From: Actinomadura latina NBRC 106108 | GTDB taxonomy: Bacteria; Actinomycetota; Actinomycetes; Streptosporangiales; Streptosporangiaceae | NCBI RefSeq assembly: GCF_001552195.1 | Contig: NZ_BCQS01000003.1 | Coordinates: 558,001-622,000 of the forward strand | DNA: 64,000 bases | Direction of reading: 5' to 3' | Part shown: in pieces, positions 46,365 to 55,169 of the stretch | Layout of the letters: every line of letters starts with the position of its first letter | Position numbering within the stretch: the first letter of the stretch is position 1 | Program-made: the position numbers and the translations under genes | Notes under the pieces: generated by a model | Seen by the model: only the letters and a program-made list of their open reading frames with translations | Told to the model about the DNA's origin: nothing | Database searches by the model: none

Positions 46365-47071
46365 CGCACGCGAGCATGGAGGCCGAGGACGTGGTGGAGC
46401 CCATCCGGGTGGTGCTCGTGGACGACCAGGAGCTGGTGCGCGCGGGGTTCAAGATGGTGCTGGACGCGCAGCCCGACATCGAGGTCGCGGGCGAGGCGGG
46501 CGACGGCGTGCAGGCGCTGGACCTGCTGCGCGGAACACGCGCCGACGTCGTGCTCATGGACGTGCGCATGCCGCGGATGGACGGAATCGAGGCGACCCGC
46601 CGGATAGTGGCGCAGTCCGGGCCGAAGGTCGTCATCCTGACCACCTTCGACCTCGACGAGTACGCGTTCGCGGCGATCAAGGCGGGGGCCGGCGGGTTCA
46701 TGCTGAAGGACGCCGGGCCGGCGCAGCTCATCGAGGCGATCAAGGCGGTGCACTCGGGGGACGCGGTCGTGGCGCCGAGCACGACGAAGCGCCTGCTGGC
46801 CAGGTTCGCGGTGCATCTGCCGGACGCGGAGGAGAAGGCGGGCGGCGCGCTGGAGAGCCTGACCGACCGGGAGGGCGAGGTGCTGCGGCTCGTCGCGCGC
46901 GGTATGTCGAACGCGGAGATCGCGGGCCGGCTCTACGTCTCGGAGGCGACGGTGAAGACGCACATGGGGCGGATCCTGATGAAGCTGGGCCTCCGGGACC
47001 GGGTGCAGGCGGTTGTGTTCGCCTACGAGACAGGCCTGGTCAAAAGCGGCCAAACAGGTCACAGTGAGTAA
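46361..47071 (+). CDS. Response regulator, NarL/LuxR type
   Basis: The 236-residue protein has a receiver domain (about 8-130) with the phospho-acceptor Asp in DVVLMDVRMPRMDG and the conserved Lys in FMLKDAGPAQ, and a LuxR-type HTH (about 165-225: LTDREGEVLRLVARGMSNAEIAGRLYVSEATVKTH). Its start overlaps the kinase stop. The inverted repeat at 47653-47672 before the ABC operon is a candidate target. Confidence 0.95.
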   Translation: MTHASMEAEDVVEPIRVVLVDDQELVRAGFKMVLDAQPDIEVAGEAGDGVQALDLLRGTRADVVLMDVRMPRMDGIEATRRIVAQSGPKVVILTTFDLDEYAFAAIKAGAGGFMLKDAGPAQLIEAIKAVHSGDAVVAPSTTKRLLARFAVHLPDAEEKAGGALESLTDREGEVLRLVARGMSNAEIAGRLYVSEATVKTHMGRILMKLGLRDRVQAVVFAYETGLVKSGQTGHSE

Positions 47072-47115
47072 CGGCTTGATCACTCAGTGATGACTTTTTG
47101 TCCTCATCGTGACGC

Positions 47116-47191
47116 GCGACATTGCCCTACCTGAAAGTAGCTGGGTAACTACGGTACGCGACATCACCTTCGTGGGTGACGTCCGGCAATG
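47116..47191 (+). promoter_or_regulatory. Foldable 5' leader of the chaplin-like gene
   Basis: GACATTGCC (47116-47124) pairs exactly with GGCAATGTC (47183-47191). Inside are a short hairpin CTAC-CTGAAA-GTAG (47125-47138) and a longer one, GACATCACC (47158-47166) with GGTGACGTC (47173-47181, one mismatch). Together they form a closed three-way junction 30 nt before the ribosome site GGAGG at 47221. It matches no riboswitch class I know. Upstream (47079-47100) the palindrome ATCACT-C-AGTGAT followed by a T-run may end the response-regulator transcript. Confidence 0.5.
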
Positions 47192-47232
47192 TCAGAACGG
47201 GCCTGCTAAGCCCATGTACGGGAGGACCTTTC

Positions 47233-47550
47233 GTGTTCAAGAAGCTTGCCGCCACCGGCATCCTCGGCTTCGCCGTGGCCGGCTCCGCACTGGTCTCGAC
47301 GCCCGCCTACGCCTCCGCCTACGGCGGCGGCTGGGACCACGGCCACGGTCACGGCCACCACGGCCACCACGGCCACCACGGCCACCACGGGAACACCTAC
47401 TCCAACCACACCAGCGGCAACTTCGGGCTGCTGAACGGCAACCAGGTGGTCGTCCCGATCTCCTCGGCCGTCAACGTCTGCGGCAACGCCGTCGCCCTCC
47501 TCGGGATCGCGAGCGCGGGCTGCGAGGGCGGCGCCTACGCGCACAACTGA
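47233..47550 (+). CDS. Chaplin-like secreted protein with His-rich segment
   Basis: The 105-residue protein has a signal peptide (about 1-28, ending TPAYASA), then a GHGHGHHGHHGHHGHHG segment, then a single chaplin-type domain: SGNFGLLNGNQVVVPISS, VNVCGNAVALLGIAS and a second Cys near the end. Chaplins are small amphipathic surface proteins that assemble into amyloid films on aerial hyphae and spores. No sortase signal is present, so it would be a short, released form. The His-rich run, coded by a 9-bp tandem repeat, is unusual and may bind metal. GGAGG lies 7 nt before the GTG start. Confidence 0.87.
   Translation: MFKKLAATGILGFAVAGSALVSTPAYASAYGGGWDHGHGHGHHGHHGHHGHHGNTYSNHTSGNFGLLNGNQVVVPISSAVNVCGNAVALLGIASAGCEGGAYAHN
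47353..47388 (+). repeat. 9-bp tandem repeat inside the chaplin-like gene
   Basis: Four exact copies of GGCCACCAC encode the Gly-His-His repeat. Its length is likely variable between strains by slippage. Confidence 0.9.
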
Positions 47551-47585
47551 TCGACCCTGACGGGCCCCTCACGCCCGTCACCGGA

Positions 47586-47614
47586 GCGCCGGAGACCGCT
47601 CGGGTCTCCGGCGC
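47586..47614. terminator. Terminator after the chaplin-like gene
   Basis: The 12-bp perfect stem GCGCCGGAGACC / GGTCTCCGGCGC with loop GCTCG lies 35 bp after the stop; no long T-run follows. Confidence 0.8.
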
Positions 47615-47652
47615 TTCCGCGTACCCGTACCCGCCCGGCAGGGGGACGGGCT

Positions 47653-47672
47653 CGTACGACTCAGGTCGTACG
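47653..47672. promoter_or_regulatory. Inverted repeat upstream of the ABC exporter operon
   Basis: CGTACGAC-TCAG-GTCGTACG is a perfect 8-bp inverted repeat about 135 bp before the ATPase gene's start. It is a candidate binding site of the NarL-type response regulator encoded just upstream. Confidence 0.55.
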
Positions 47673-47807
47673 GGGACGGTCCGGATAGCCGTGAGAGTGA
47701 CGCGGAGCGTGGACGCCGGGTCGATGGCAGCGGCGGCGCGGATTCCTAGCGTGGTTCCCGATCAACGAATCGCGAAGAAGACCACGTAAGTCCGCGAAGG
47801 AGTCACC

Positions 47808-48581
47808 GTGACCAGCACGTTCGCCGATCCGCCCGGGGGAGCCCCCACCGCCGCAGCGCCGCCTGCCGTTACGGCCGAGGGCGTGTCGAAGGTGTACGGG
47901 TCCGGTGACGCGGCCGTGCACGCGTTGCGCGGGGTCAGCGTCGGGTTCGCCCGCGGCGCGTTCACCGCGATCATGGGTCCGTCCGGGTCCGGGAAGTCGA
48001 CGCTGATGCACTGCCTCGCGGGGCTGGACACTGTCACCGGCGGACGGATCCTGCTCGGCGACGCGGAGATCACCCGGATGGGCGACCGGCAGTTGACGCT
48101 GATGCGCCGCGACCGGGTCGGCTTCGTGTTCCAGGCGTTCAATCTGCTGCCGACGCTCACCGCCGAGCAGAACATCCTGCTGCCCTTGGAGCTCGCCGGA
48201 CGCAAGCCCGACCGCGCCTGGTTCCAGCAGGTCGTGGACGTCCTCGGCCTGCGCGACCGCCTCGCGCACCGTCCGTCCGAACTGTCGGGCGGCCAGCAGC
48301 AGCGGGTCGCGTGCGCGCGCGCCATCGTCGCCCGTCCCGAGGTCATCTTCGCGGACGAGCCGACCGGCAACCTGGATTCGCGGGCGGGCGCGGAGGTCCT
48401 CGGGTTCCTGCGCTCGTCCGTCCGGGAGATGGGGCAGACGGTGGTGATGGTCACCCACGACCCGGTGGCCGCCTCCTACGCCGACCGGGTGGTCTTCCTG
48501 CGGGACGGCGAGATCGTCTCCGAGATCTTGCAGCCGACCCCAGAGGCCGTCCTGGACCGGCTCAAGGCTCTGGGGGCGTGA
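47808..48581 (+). CDS. ABC transporter ATP-binding protein, MacB/LolD type
   Basis: The 257-residue ATPase has Walker A GPSGSGKST, the signature LSGGQQQRVACARAI, Walker B VIFADEPTGNLDS and the switch His in VTHD. The class powers mechanotransmission exporters rather than classic transport. The GTG at 47808 has AAGGAG upstream. It overlaps the permease gene (TGATG). Confidence 0.96.
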   Translation: MTSTFADPPGGAPTAAAPPAVTAEGVSKVYGSGDAAVHALRGVSVGFARGAFTAIMGPSGSGKSTLMHCLAGLDTVTGGRILLGDAEITRMGDRQLTLMRRDRVGFVFQAFNLLPTLTAEQNILLPLELAGRKPDRAWFQQVVDVLGLRDRLAHRPSELSGGQQQRVACARAIVARPEVIFADEPTGNLDSRAGAEVLGFLRSSVREMGQTVVMVTHDPVAASYADRVVFLRDGEIVSEILQPTPEAVLDRLKALGA

Positions 48582-51085
48582 TGCTGAGAACGACGCTGGC
48601 GGGCCTACGCGCCCACAAACTCCGCCTCCTCCTTACCGCGGTCGCCATCACCCTTGGCGTCGGCTTCATATCCGGCACGTTCGTGCTGACGGACACGATG
48701 AACAAAGGTGTAGCCAAGACGTTCGCACGGTCGGCGGACAAGGTCGACGTCGCCGTAGTCCCCGATGAGCACTCCAGTGAGGGTCTCCCAATCTCGCTGT
48801 TGCAGAAGGTGCGTTCCCTGCCGGGAGTGACCGAGGCCCAAGGCGCGGTGAAGGGCGAGGCCGCCTTGGTGGGCAAGAACGGTAAGACGGTCGGCGACTT
48901 CCCAACGATGGGCATGTCCGTACCGTCCGGGCGGCTGCTCCGCTACGACGTGGACAAGGGACGGCCCCCGTCCAACGGCGGCGAGACCGTCATCGACAGC
49001 AAGGTCGCCGAGCGGGAGGGCTTCGCCGTCGGTGACGCGGTGACGGTCCTGGACGGCAAGAACCGGCCGCATCGATTCCGTGTCGTCGGGCTGATCGACT
49101 TCGGCATCGACCAGGAGGCGAGCATCTTCGGCGCGGTCGGGTTCGACCCCGCGACCGCGACCCGGATGACCGGCCAGAAGACCTACCAGGAGATCGACGT
49201 CGCCGGCACGGTCTCCAAGGCCGCCGTGAAGGCCGCCGCCGGCTCCGGCGCCCGCGTCTACACGGGGAAGGAGCTGGGCGCGAGGCTGGCGAAGGCGGCG
49301 GGCGCCGACACGGAGATCATCCGCGCCGGTCTGCTGATCTTCGCGCTGGTCGCGATACTGGTGTCCGCCCTGGTCATCTACAACACGTTCGCGATCCTGG
49401 TCGCGCAGCGGATGCGGGAGATGGCGCTGCTGCGCTGCGTCGGCGCGACCCGCCGGCAGATCTTCGGCGGCGTCCTCACCGAGTCGGCGGCGGTGGGCCT
49501 GACCGGCTCGCTGCTGGGGCTCGCCGCGGGCGTCGGGCTGGGACAGGGCGCACTCGTCCTGATCAACCGCCTGGACGGCAACGTCGCGCTCACCGCTCCG
49601 ACCCTCGCGCCGCGGACGATCCTGATCGGCCTCGCGGTCGGCATCGTCGTGACCGTGCTGTCCGCGGTGCTGCCCGCCCGCGCGGCCACCGGCGTCGCGC
49701 CCGTCGCGGCGCTGCGCGCGGAGACCGAGCCGGGCAGCGGACGGTTTCGCCTCGGCGTCCCGCGCACCGTCTCCGCCGTCGTGCTGGGCGCCGCCGGCCT
49801 CGCGATCGGCCTGTACGGCGCGCTGGTGATGCAGGAGGGCCAGACCGCGATGTCCGCTGTCGCGTTCTCCGGCTGCGTCTTCTTCCTCGCGGTGGTCGCC
49901 GGGATGCCGGCGCTGGTCCGCCCGCTCGGGCGGGTCGCGGGCGCGATCCCGGCGCGGCTCGGCGGCGTCCCCGGACGGCTGGCGGTCGCGAACGCGCGCC
50001 GCGCCCCGCGCCGCACCGCCACCACCACGATCGCGCTGACCGTCGGCGTCGGGCTGATGAGCCTGTTCGCGGTCGTCGCGGCGAGCGGCAAGGCGACGGC
50101 GGTCAAGGAACTGGACGAGCAGTTCCCCGTTCAGTTCAGGATCGCCGCGCAGAACGCCGAGAGCCTCCCGGCCGCGCTCGGCGACGACCTGCGGAAGCGG
50201 CCCGGTGTGGAGCAGGTCGTCGAGGTGCGCGGCAAGGAGACCAAGGTCGGCGGCGAGGACGCGTCGATCACGACGGTGACCGCGTCCGCCTGGGGCACGA
50301 TCGCGAAGCCGAAGATGAAGACCGGGTCGGTCTCCGACCTGAAGCCGGGCACGGCCCTGGTGGACGAGAGCGCCGTGAACGTCCCGGGCTGGCAGGTCGG
50401 CAAGACCCTCCAGGTCGCGACGCGGCACGGTACCGTCCCCGTCAGGATCAGCGGGACGTACAAGCTGGGCGGTCAGTTCACCGGGATCGTCGTCCCGGAG
50501 GCCGACTTCGTCCGGTACTTCGGCGCCGTGGACCCGGCCGAGATCTTCGTCAAGACCGGCGACGCGATCTCCGCCGACCGGGCGCGCGCGGCCGTCGACC
50601 AGGCCGCGCAGCCGTACCCGGCCGCGAAGGTCGAGTCCACCGCCGACTTCGAGGAGCAGTTGGAGAACGCCATCGACATGGTGCTGATGATCTTCGGTGG
50701 GCTGCTCGGCCTCGCGATCGTCATCGCCCTGTTCGGCATCGCCAACACGCTGACCCTCTCGGTCGTGGAGCGCACCCGCGAGTCGGCGCTGCTGCGCGCC
50801 CTCGGCCTCACCAAGCGCCAGCTACGCCGGATGCTGTCGATCGAGGCCGTGGTCATGGCCGTGATCGGCGCGCTGACCGGGGTGGCCCTCGGCGTCGCGT
50901 TCGGCTGGGCCGCGACCGGCGCGATGACCGAAGGCGCGGTGTTCGCCCTGCCGTATCTCCAGATCGTCGGATTCGTCGTGCTCGCCGGGCTGGCCGGGAC
51001 GCTCGCCGCCGTCATGCCCGCACGGCGCGCCGCCGGGACGTCCATCGTCGAGTCCCTCGCGCATGAGTCAACTACTCGGCCTTGA
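48581..51085 (+). CDS. ABC transporter permease, FtsX/MacB type with two transmembrane modules
   Basis: The 834-residue membrane protein carries two copies of the FtsX fold: helix 1 near 18-38 and three helices at about 250-390, then a second set near 425-500 and 705-820, with large extracellular domains between (about 40-245 and 525-690). Together with the ATPase it likely moves peptides or lipids out of the envelope. It follows the two-component system and is probably its target. Its last few codons overlap the end of the inverted tnpB remnant, so the element may have altered the extreme C-terminus. Confidence 0.94.
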   Translation: MLRTTLAGLRAHKLRLLLTAVAITLGVGFISGTFVLTDTMNKGVAKTFARSADKVDVAVVPDEHSSEGLPISLLQKVRSLPGVTEAQGAVKGEAALVGKNGKTVGDFPTMGMSVPSGRLLRYDVDKGRPPSNGGETVIDSKVAEREGFAVGDAVTVLDGKNRPHRFRVVGLIDFGIDQEASIFGAVGFDPATATRMTGQKTYQEIDVAGTVSKAAVKAAAGSGARVYTGKELGARLAKAAGADTEIIRAGLLIFALVAILVSALVIYNTFAILVAQRMREMALLRCVGATRRQIFGGVLTESAAVGLTGSLLGLAAGVGLGQGALVLINRLDGNVALTAPTLAPRTILIGLAVGIVVTVLSAVLPARAATGVAPVAALRAETEPGSGRFRLGVPRTVSAVVLGAAGLAIGLYGALVMQEGQTAMSAVAFSGCVFFLAVVAGMPALVRPLGRVAGAIPARLGGVPGRLAVANARRAPRRTATTTIALTVGVGLMSLFAVVAASGKATAVKELDEQFPVQFRIAAQNAESLPAALGDDLRKRPGVEQVVEVRGKETKVGGEDASITTVTASAWGTIAKPKMKTGSVSDLKPGTALVDESAVNVPGWQVGKTLQVATRHGTVPVRISGTYKLGGQFTGIVVPEADFVRYFGAVDPAEIFVKTGDAISADRARAAVDQAAQPYPAAKVESTADFEEQLENAIDMVLMIFGGLLGLAIVIALFGIANTLTLSVVERTRESALLRALGLTKRQLRRMLSIEAVVMAVIGALTGVALGVAFGWAATGAMTEGAVFALPYLQIVGFVVLAGLAGTLAAVMPARRAAGTSIVESLAHESTTRP

Positions 51086-52470
51086 AGGACCGGGCTTGTC
51101 TGCCCGGTCCGTGGGGCGTTGTTCACGCTCCCGACTGCCCGTTACGGGAGGGCGGTCACGGGTCGCATCCACCAGCGTCCCGGCTGTCCCGGGGGCGGGT
51201 TGGGGCATGTTGACGAATACCCACGCCGAGCGTGCGCGGTCGCGTACGTTGACCCCGGCGACGACGTCGGCGGGCCCAGCGAGACCGCATCGGCGACATG
51301 CGAAGTGGTCCCGTGCGGGACGGTTGTTCCTGGCGGTGTGGCCGCAGCGCGGGCAGCGCTGCGAGGTGTAGGCCGCATCCACCTCGATGTAGGGCACGCC
51401 GTGGCGGCGTGCCTTGTAGGCGATGAATTCGCCGAGTTGGTGGAAGGGCCAGGAGGACAGGCGTGCCCGCTGGTCGCGTGGAACCGTGACCCGTCCGCGG
51501 ATCCCACTCAGGTCTTCGAGTGCGATGCCGCGTCCGGTGCGTGCCGCGACGGCGACGATTGCTTGGCGATCTTGTGGTTGACGTGCCGAGCGTGCCGCGC
51601 CTCCCGCCGCGCCCGCTTCTTCAGCAGCCGCGCGGCCGACCGGGTCCGTTTGGCCTGGAGTTCGGCGCGTTTGCGGGCCTGCCGCCGCCGGTACCGGGAA
51701 AGGCGCCGGCCCTGATGGTTGTCACCATCGGAAGTGGTGGCCAGGTTGACGACGCCGCGGTCCACCCCCACCCAGTCTCCGGGCTCGTACACGTCCGGTT
51801 CAGGGACGTCGCAGGTGGCGATCAGGAACCATTTCCCGTCCCGGTGGACCAGGTCGGATTCGCCCTTGCGGTGCGCGGCCAGCATCTTGGCCTGGTCAGG
51901 CGAGCAGGTGAACCGCAGGTTCTTGCACCGCCCGGCGACCGTCCAGATGCTGACGGTGCCCGCGTCCAGTTGCCACGACAGGTTGCGGTCGTCGAAGGTG
52001 TGCGCGGCGTCCGGGCGGAAGGCGATGGGTTTGGACTCGGCTTTGCGGCGCCGCTTGGATGCCGGGCCGCCGAGACGGCCGTTGCGGAGGGTGCCGCGCA
52101 GGGTGGTGTAGGCGTCCACGACCCGTTTGATCACGTGCTGGGCGGCCTGGGCGCCGAGCCCGGCGGCTTTGAGGTCGCCGTAGCACGACCTGCGCAGGGG
52201 CAGCTCACGGCAGCGCAGCCCGAACTCCTCGAACGCCACGGCCGCCACGTGGTTGGCGGCGGTGTTGACCTGGTGGAGGGTGTCGGCCAGTGCCGCTGCC
52301 TGCTCGGGCGTCGGCAGGAGCTTGACTTGCACCACCAATTTCACAGTCCGTGACTTTATCATTACGCATTCGAGATCATCCGGGGCTGGAACGGGCGGCG
52401 CCAGCGCGCCGTGTGCGAGACATGCGATTCCTCCCGGCTCTGAGTGACCGGGGTTGCTCGCTAACTTGGA
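51060..52470 (-). mobile_element. tnpB-only IS1341/IS605-type insertion element, ends approximate
   Basis: The element consists of the tnpB remnant plus a GC-rich leader upstream of its start. A 9-bp hairpin (GGACCGGGC / GCCCGGTCC, 51087-51110) sits at the 3' end of tnpB, where IS605-type right ends and omega-RNA scaffolds usually lie. Flanks on the minus strand read GTTGACTCA at the right end and GGTCACTCA near the left end, possibly the target motif. Exact ends cannot be fixed without relatives. Confidence 0.55.
51068..52362 (-). pseudogene. tnpB: IS200/IS605-family TnpB, interrupted by a single frameshift
   Basis: Read on the minus strand, the protein begins MIKSRTVKLVVQVKLLPTPE and carries the TnpB landmarks: RuvC Asp in VGVDRGVVNLATT, RuvC Glu in IALEDLSGIRG, and a C-terminal zinc ribbon CPRC/CRRC followed by a RuvC Asp in GPADVVAG. 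The frame breaks near 51560: AAGCAATCG should read AAGCAGATCG, a loss of one G, and the downstream half continues in another frame. TnpB is an RNA-guided DNA nuclease; this copy is inactive unless frameshifting or a sequencing error is involved. No tnpA is present. Confidence 0.9.
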
Positions 52471-52588
52471 AGCCCACTGAATGGGGGCCGGGGTGGCGTC
52501 CGCCACCCACCGGACCGCGTGACCGGGGGCCATGGGTACTCTGGTTCGCGCCCGTCCGGTACCTACCTGTGAGGACTGGAACGAACCG

Positions 52589-53509
52589 ATGGACCCACAT
52601 GCCCCCGGCGTGCCCGGAAACAGCCCGGAGGCCCCGGAGGACAGGCCCGCCCGGCTCGCGGTCGGCGTCGTCGGCGCCGGCCGCGTCGGCACGGCGCTCG
52701 GCGCCGCGCTGTCCCGCGCGGGCCACCGCGTGGTCGCCGCGACCGCCGTGTCCGACCGGTCGCGGACCCGCGTCGAGGAACGCCTCCCCGGCGCCGCCGT
52801 CGCGCCGCCGCAGGACGTGGTGGCCGCCGCCGACCTGGTGCTGCTGACCGTCCCGGACGACGAGCTGCCCGAACTCGCGGCCGGCCTGGTCGCCGCGGGC
52901 GTCTCCGTCACCGGCAAGCTGGTCATGCACACCAGCGGACGCCACGGGACCGCCGTCCTCGCCCCGCTCACCCGGGCCGGCGCGCTGCCCTTGGCCCTGC
53001 ACCCGGTGATGACCTTCACCGGACGTCCCGACGACGTGGACCGGCTCACCGGCATCTCGTTCGGCGTCACCTCGCCCGATCCGCTGCGCCCCGTCGCCGA
53101 GGCGCTCGTCCTCGAAATGGGCGGCGAACCCGTCTGGATCACCGAGGACGCCCGCCCGCTCTACCACGCGGCCCTCGCCGGCGGGGCGAACCACCTGGTC
53201 ACCCTCGTCGTCGAGTCGATGGACCTGCTGGGACGCGCCGGCGTGGCCGAACCCGGCCGCATGCTCGGCCCGCTGCTCGGCGCCGCGCTCGACAACGGCC
53301 TGCGCCTCGGCATCGACGGCCTCACCGGCCCAGTCGCCCGCGGCGACGCCGGCACGGTCTCCGACCACATCGCCGAACTGGCCAAGGTGTCCCCGGAGAG
53401 CCGGCGCGCCTACATCGCGCTGGCCCGCCTCACCGCCGACCGCGCCCTCGGCGCCGGACTGCTCAAACCGGAAGCCGCCGAACGCCTCCTGGAAGCCCTG
53501 GCCGATTGA
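52589..53509 (+). CDS. DUF2520 Rossmann-type oxidoreductase-like protein beside panC
   Basis: The 306-residue protein begins with a ~22-residue polar extension and then an NAD(P)-binding Rossmann domain with GVVGAGRVGTALGAAL, followed by a DUF2520 C-terminal helical domain (about 150-306, with HPVMTFTG and YHAALAGGANHL). The fold resembles ketopantoate reductase and 6-phosphogluconate-dehydrogenase-like enzymes. It lies about 190 bp before panC and, as in other actinobacteria, may supply pantoate; this is inference. The ATG at 52589 is chosen. Confidence 0.85.
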   Translation: MDPHAPGVPGNSPEAPEDRPARLAVGVVGAGRVGTALGAALSRAGHRVVAATAVSDRSRTRVEERLPGAAVAPPQDVVAAADLVLLTVPDDELPELAAGLVAAGVSVTGKLVMHTSGRHGTAVLAPLTRAGALPLALHPVMTFTGRPDDVDRLTGISFGVTSPDPLRPVAEALVLEMGGEPVWITEDARPLYHAALAGGANHLVTLVVESMDLLGRAGVAEPGRMLGPLLGAALDNGLRLGIDGLTGPVARGDAGTVSDHIAELAKVSPESRRAYIALARLTADRALGAGLLKPEAAERLLEALAD

Positions 53510-53695
53510 CCCCGCCCACCAAGGCGCACGCCCCCGGCCGGGAAGCGGACGCCTCACCCCAAGCGTTGAAAAGCCAAACTTCCAACCCCAACCGCCATTG
53601 CCGCCCGGCACCCGAGCACCGGCGAGGACGCCGGGCGCCGGGGAGCCGCCGGCAGGAGAACGCCCAGTGGGGAGCCGGATGATGTGGGAGGTCGA

Positions 53696-54550
53696 GTGAG
53701 ACCCGTCATTGCGCGGACGCGAGAAGAGCTCGCCGCGGCGCGTGCTCGCGTCGACGGCACGCTGGCGCTGGTCCCGACCATGGGGGCGCTGCATGAGGGA
53801 CACCTGTCCCTGATGCGCCAGGCCCGTGGCAGCGCCGGCGCCGTCGCCGTCAGCATCTTCGTCAACCCGCTGCAGTTCGGGCCCGACGAGGACTTCGACC
53901 GGTACCCGCGGACGTTCGACGCCGACGTGGAGGCGTGCGCAGGGGAGGGCGTCGACCTGATCTTCGCGCCGGCCCGCGAGGTCATGTATCCGGACGAGCC
54001 GCAGGTCACGCTCAAGTCCGGCCCGATGGGCGAGGTCGTCGAGGGCGCGGCGCGTCCCGGCCACTTCGACGGGATGCTCACCGTCGTGCTGAAGCTGCTC
54101 AACCTCGTCCGCCCCGACGTGGCGGTCTTCGGGGAGAAGGACGCGCAGCAGCTCGCGATGATCCGCCGCATGGTCGCCGACCTGAACGTGCCCGTGCGGG
54201 TCATGGGCGGCGCCACCGTCCGCGAACCGGACGGCCTGGCCCTCTCCAGCCGCAACCGCTACCTCTCCGCCCCCGAACGCAGGACCGCGGCGGCCCTGTC
54301 ACGTGCCCTCCGGGCCGGCGCGGACGCCGCGGCCGGGGGACCGGACGCGGTGATCGGCGCCGCGAGCGCAGTCCTCGACAAGGCCGCGACCGCCGACCCG
54401 CCGCTCGCGCTCGACTACCTCGTCCTCGTCGACCCGGCGACCTTCACCCCGGTCGCCTCCGGCGGCCACGCCGTCCTCGCCGTCGCCGGCCGCGTCGGCG
54501 CCACGCACCTCATCGACAACGTTCACCTCCAGCTCGGCAAGGAGCACTGA
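53696..54550 (+). CDS. panC: Pantothenate synthetase
   Basis: The 284-residue ligase joins pantoate and beta-alanine with ATP. Motifs are [14 protein letters not shown] (nucleotide HxGH), [32 protein letters not shown] and SSRNRYLS. The GTG at 53696 is preceded by GGGAGG. It ends at the panD start (TGATG). Confidence 0.96.
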   Translation: MRPVIARTREELAAARARVDGTLALVPTMGALHEGHLSLMRQARGSAGAVAVSIFVNPLQFGPDEDFDRYPRTFDADVEACAGEGVDLIFAPAREVMYPDEPQVTLKSGPMGEVVEGAARPGHFDGMLTVVLKLLNLVRPDVAVFGEKDAQQLAMIRRMVADLNVPVRVMGGATVREPDGLALSSRNRYLSAPERRTAAALSRALRAGADAAAGGPDAVIGAASAVLDKAATADPPLALDYLVLVDPATFTPVASGGHAVLAVAGRVGATHLIDNVHLQLGKEH

Positions 54551-54966
54551 TGTTCCGGACGATGTTCAAGTCCAAGATCCACCGTGCCACGGTGACGCAG
54601 GCGGACCTGCACTACGTCGGCTCGCTCACCATCGACCAGGACCTGATGGACGCCGCCGACCTGCTCCCCGGCGAGCAGGTCTCGATCGTGGACATCGACA
54701 ACGGCGCCCGCCTGGAGACCTACCTGATCGCCGGCGAGCGCGGCTCCGGCGTCATCGGCATCAACGGCGCCGCGGCCCGCCTCGTCCAGCCCGGCGACCT
54801 GGTGATCATCATCAGCTACGCCCAGCTCGCCGACGCCGAGGCCCGCGAGTTCGTCCCGACCGTCGTGCACGTCGACCGCTCCAACAAGATCATTTCCCTG
54901 GGCTCGGACCCCGCCGAGCCCGTCCCCGGCACCATGACGACCCGCGGCGACCTCGTCCACGACTGA
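54550..54966 (+). CDS. panD: Aspartate 1-decarboxylase (proenzyme)
   Basis: The 138-residue pyruvoyl enzyme makes beta-alanine from aspartate. The self-cleavage Gly-Ser (Ser25 becomes the pyruvoyl group) lies in [10 protein letters not shown], and [15 protein letters not shown] is conserved. It is coupled to panC by a 1-nt overlap, so the product and the ligase using it are made together. Confidence 0.96.
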   Translation: MFRTMFKSKIHRATVTQADLHYVGSLTIDQDLMDAADLLPGEQVSIVDIDNGARLETYLIAGERGSGVIGINGAAARLVQPGDLVIIISYAQLADAEAREFVPTVVHVDRSNKIISLGSDPAEPVPGTMTTRGDLVHD

Positions 54967-55169
54967 CTGCCCCCGTCCGGCCGGTGGGCCGTGCTCGCCT
55001 CGGTCGCCACTTGCCGGATGTGCGGCCGTGCCGATGGGCTCGCCGGGCGGTCGGCTCGGGCACGCGATCACACGTGGCCGGTCGCCGGTGCCGGGAATGC
55101 GGGGGGCGGGCGGCGGGGTTCTCCGGGGTTAGAGTCATAATGACGAGAACCGATTCCGGAGGAGGGCCA

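Noticed and set aside
51508..53142. A 544-residue transposase starting far upstream of tnpB
   Set aside because: The TnpB N-terminus clearly begins at 52362; the upstream frame runs antisense to the DUF2520 gene.
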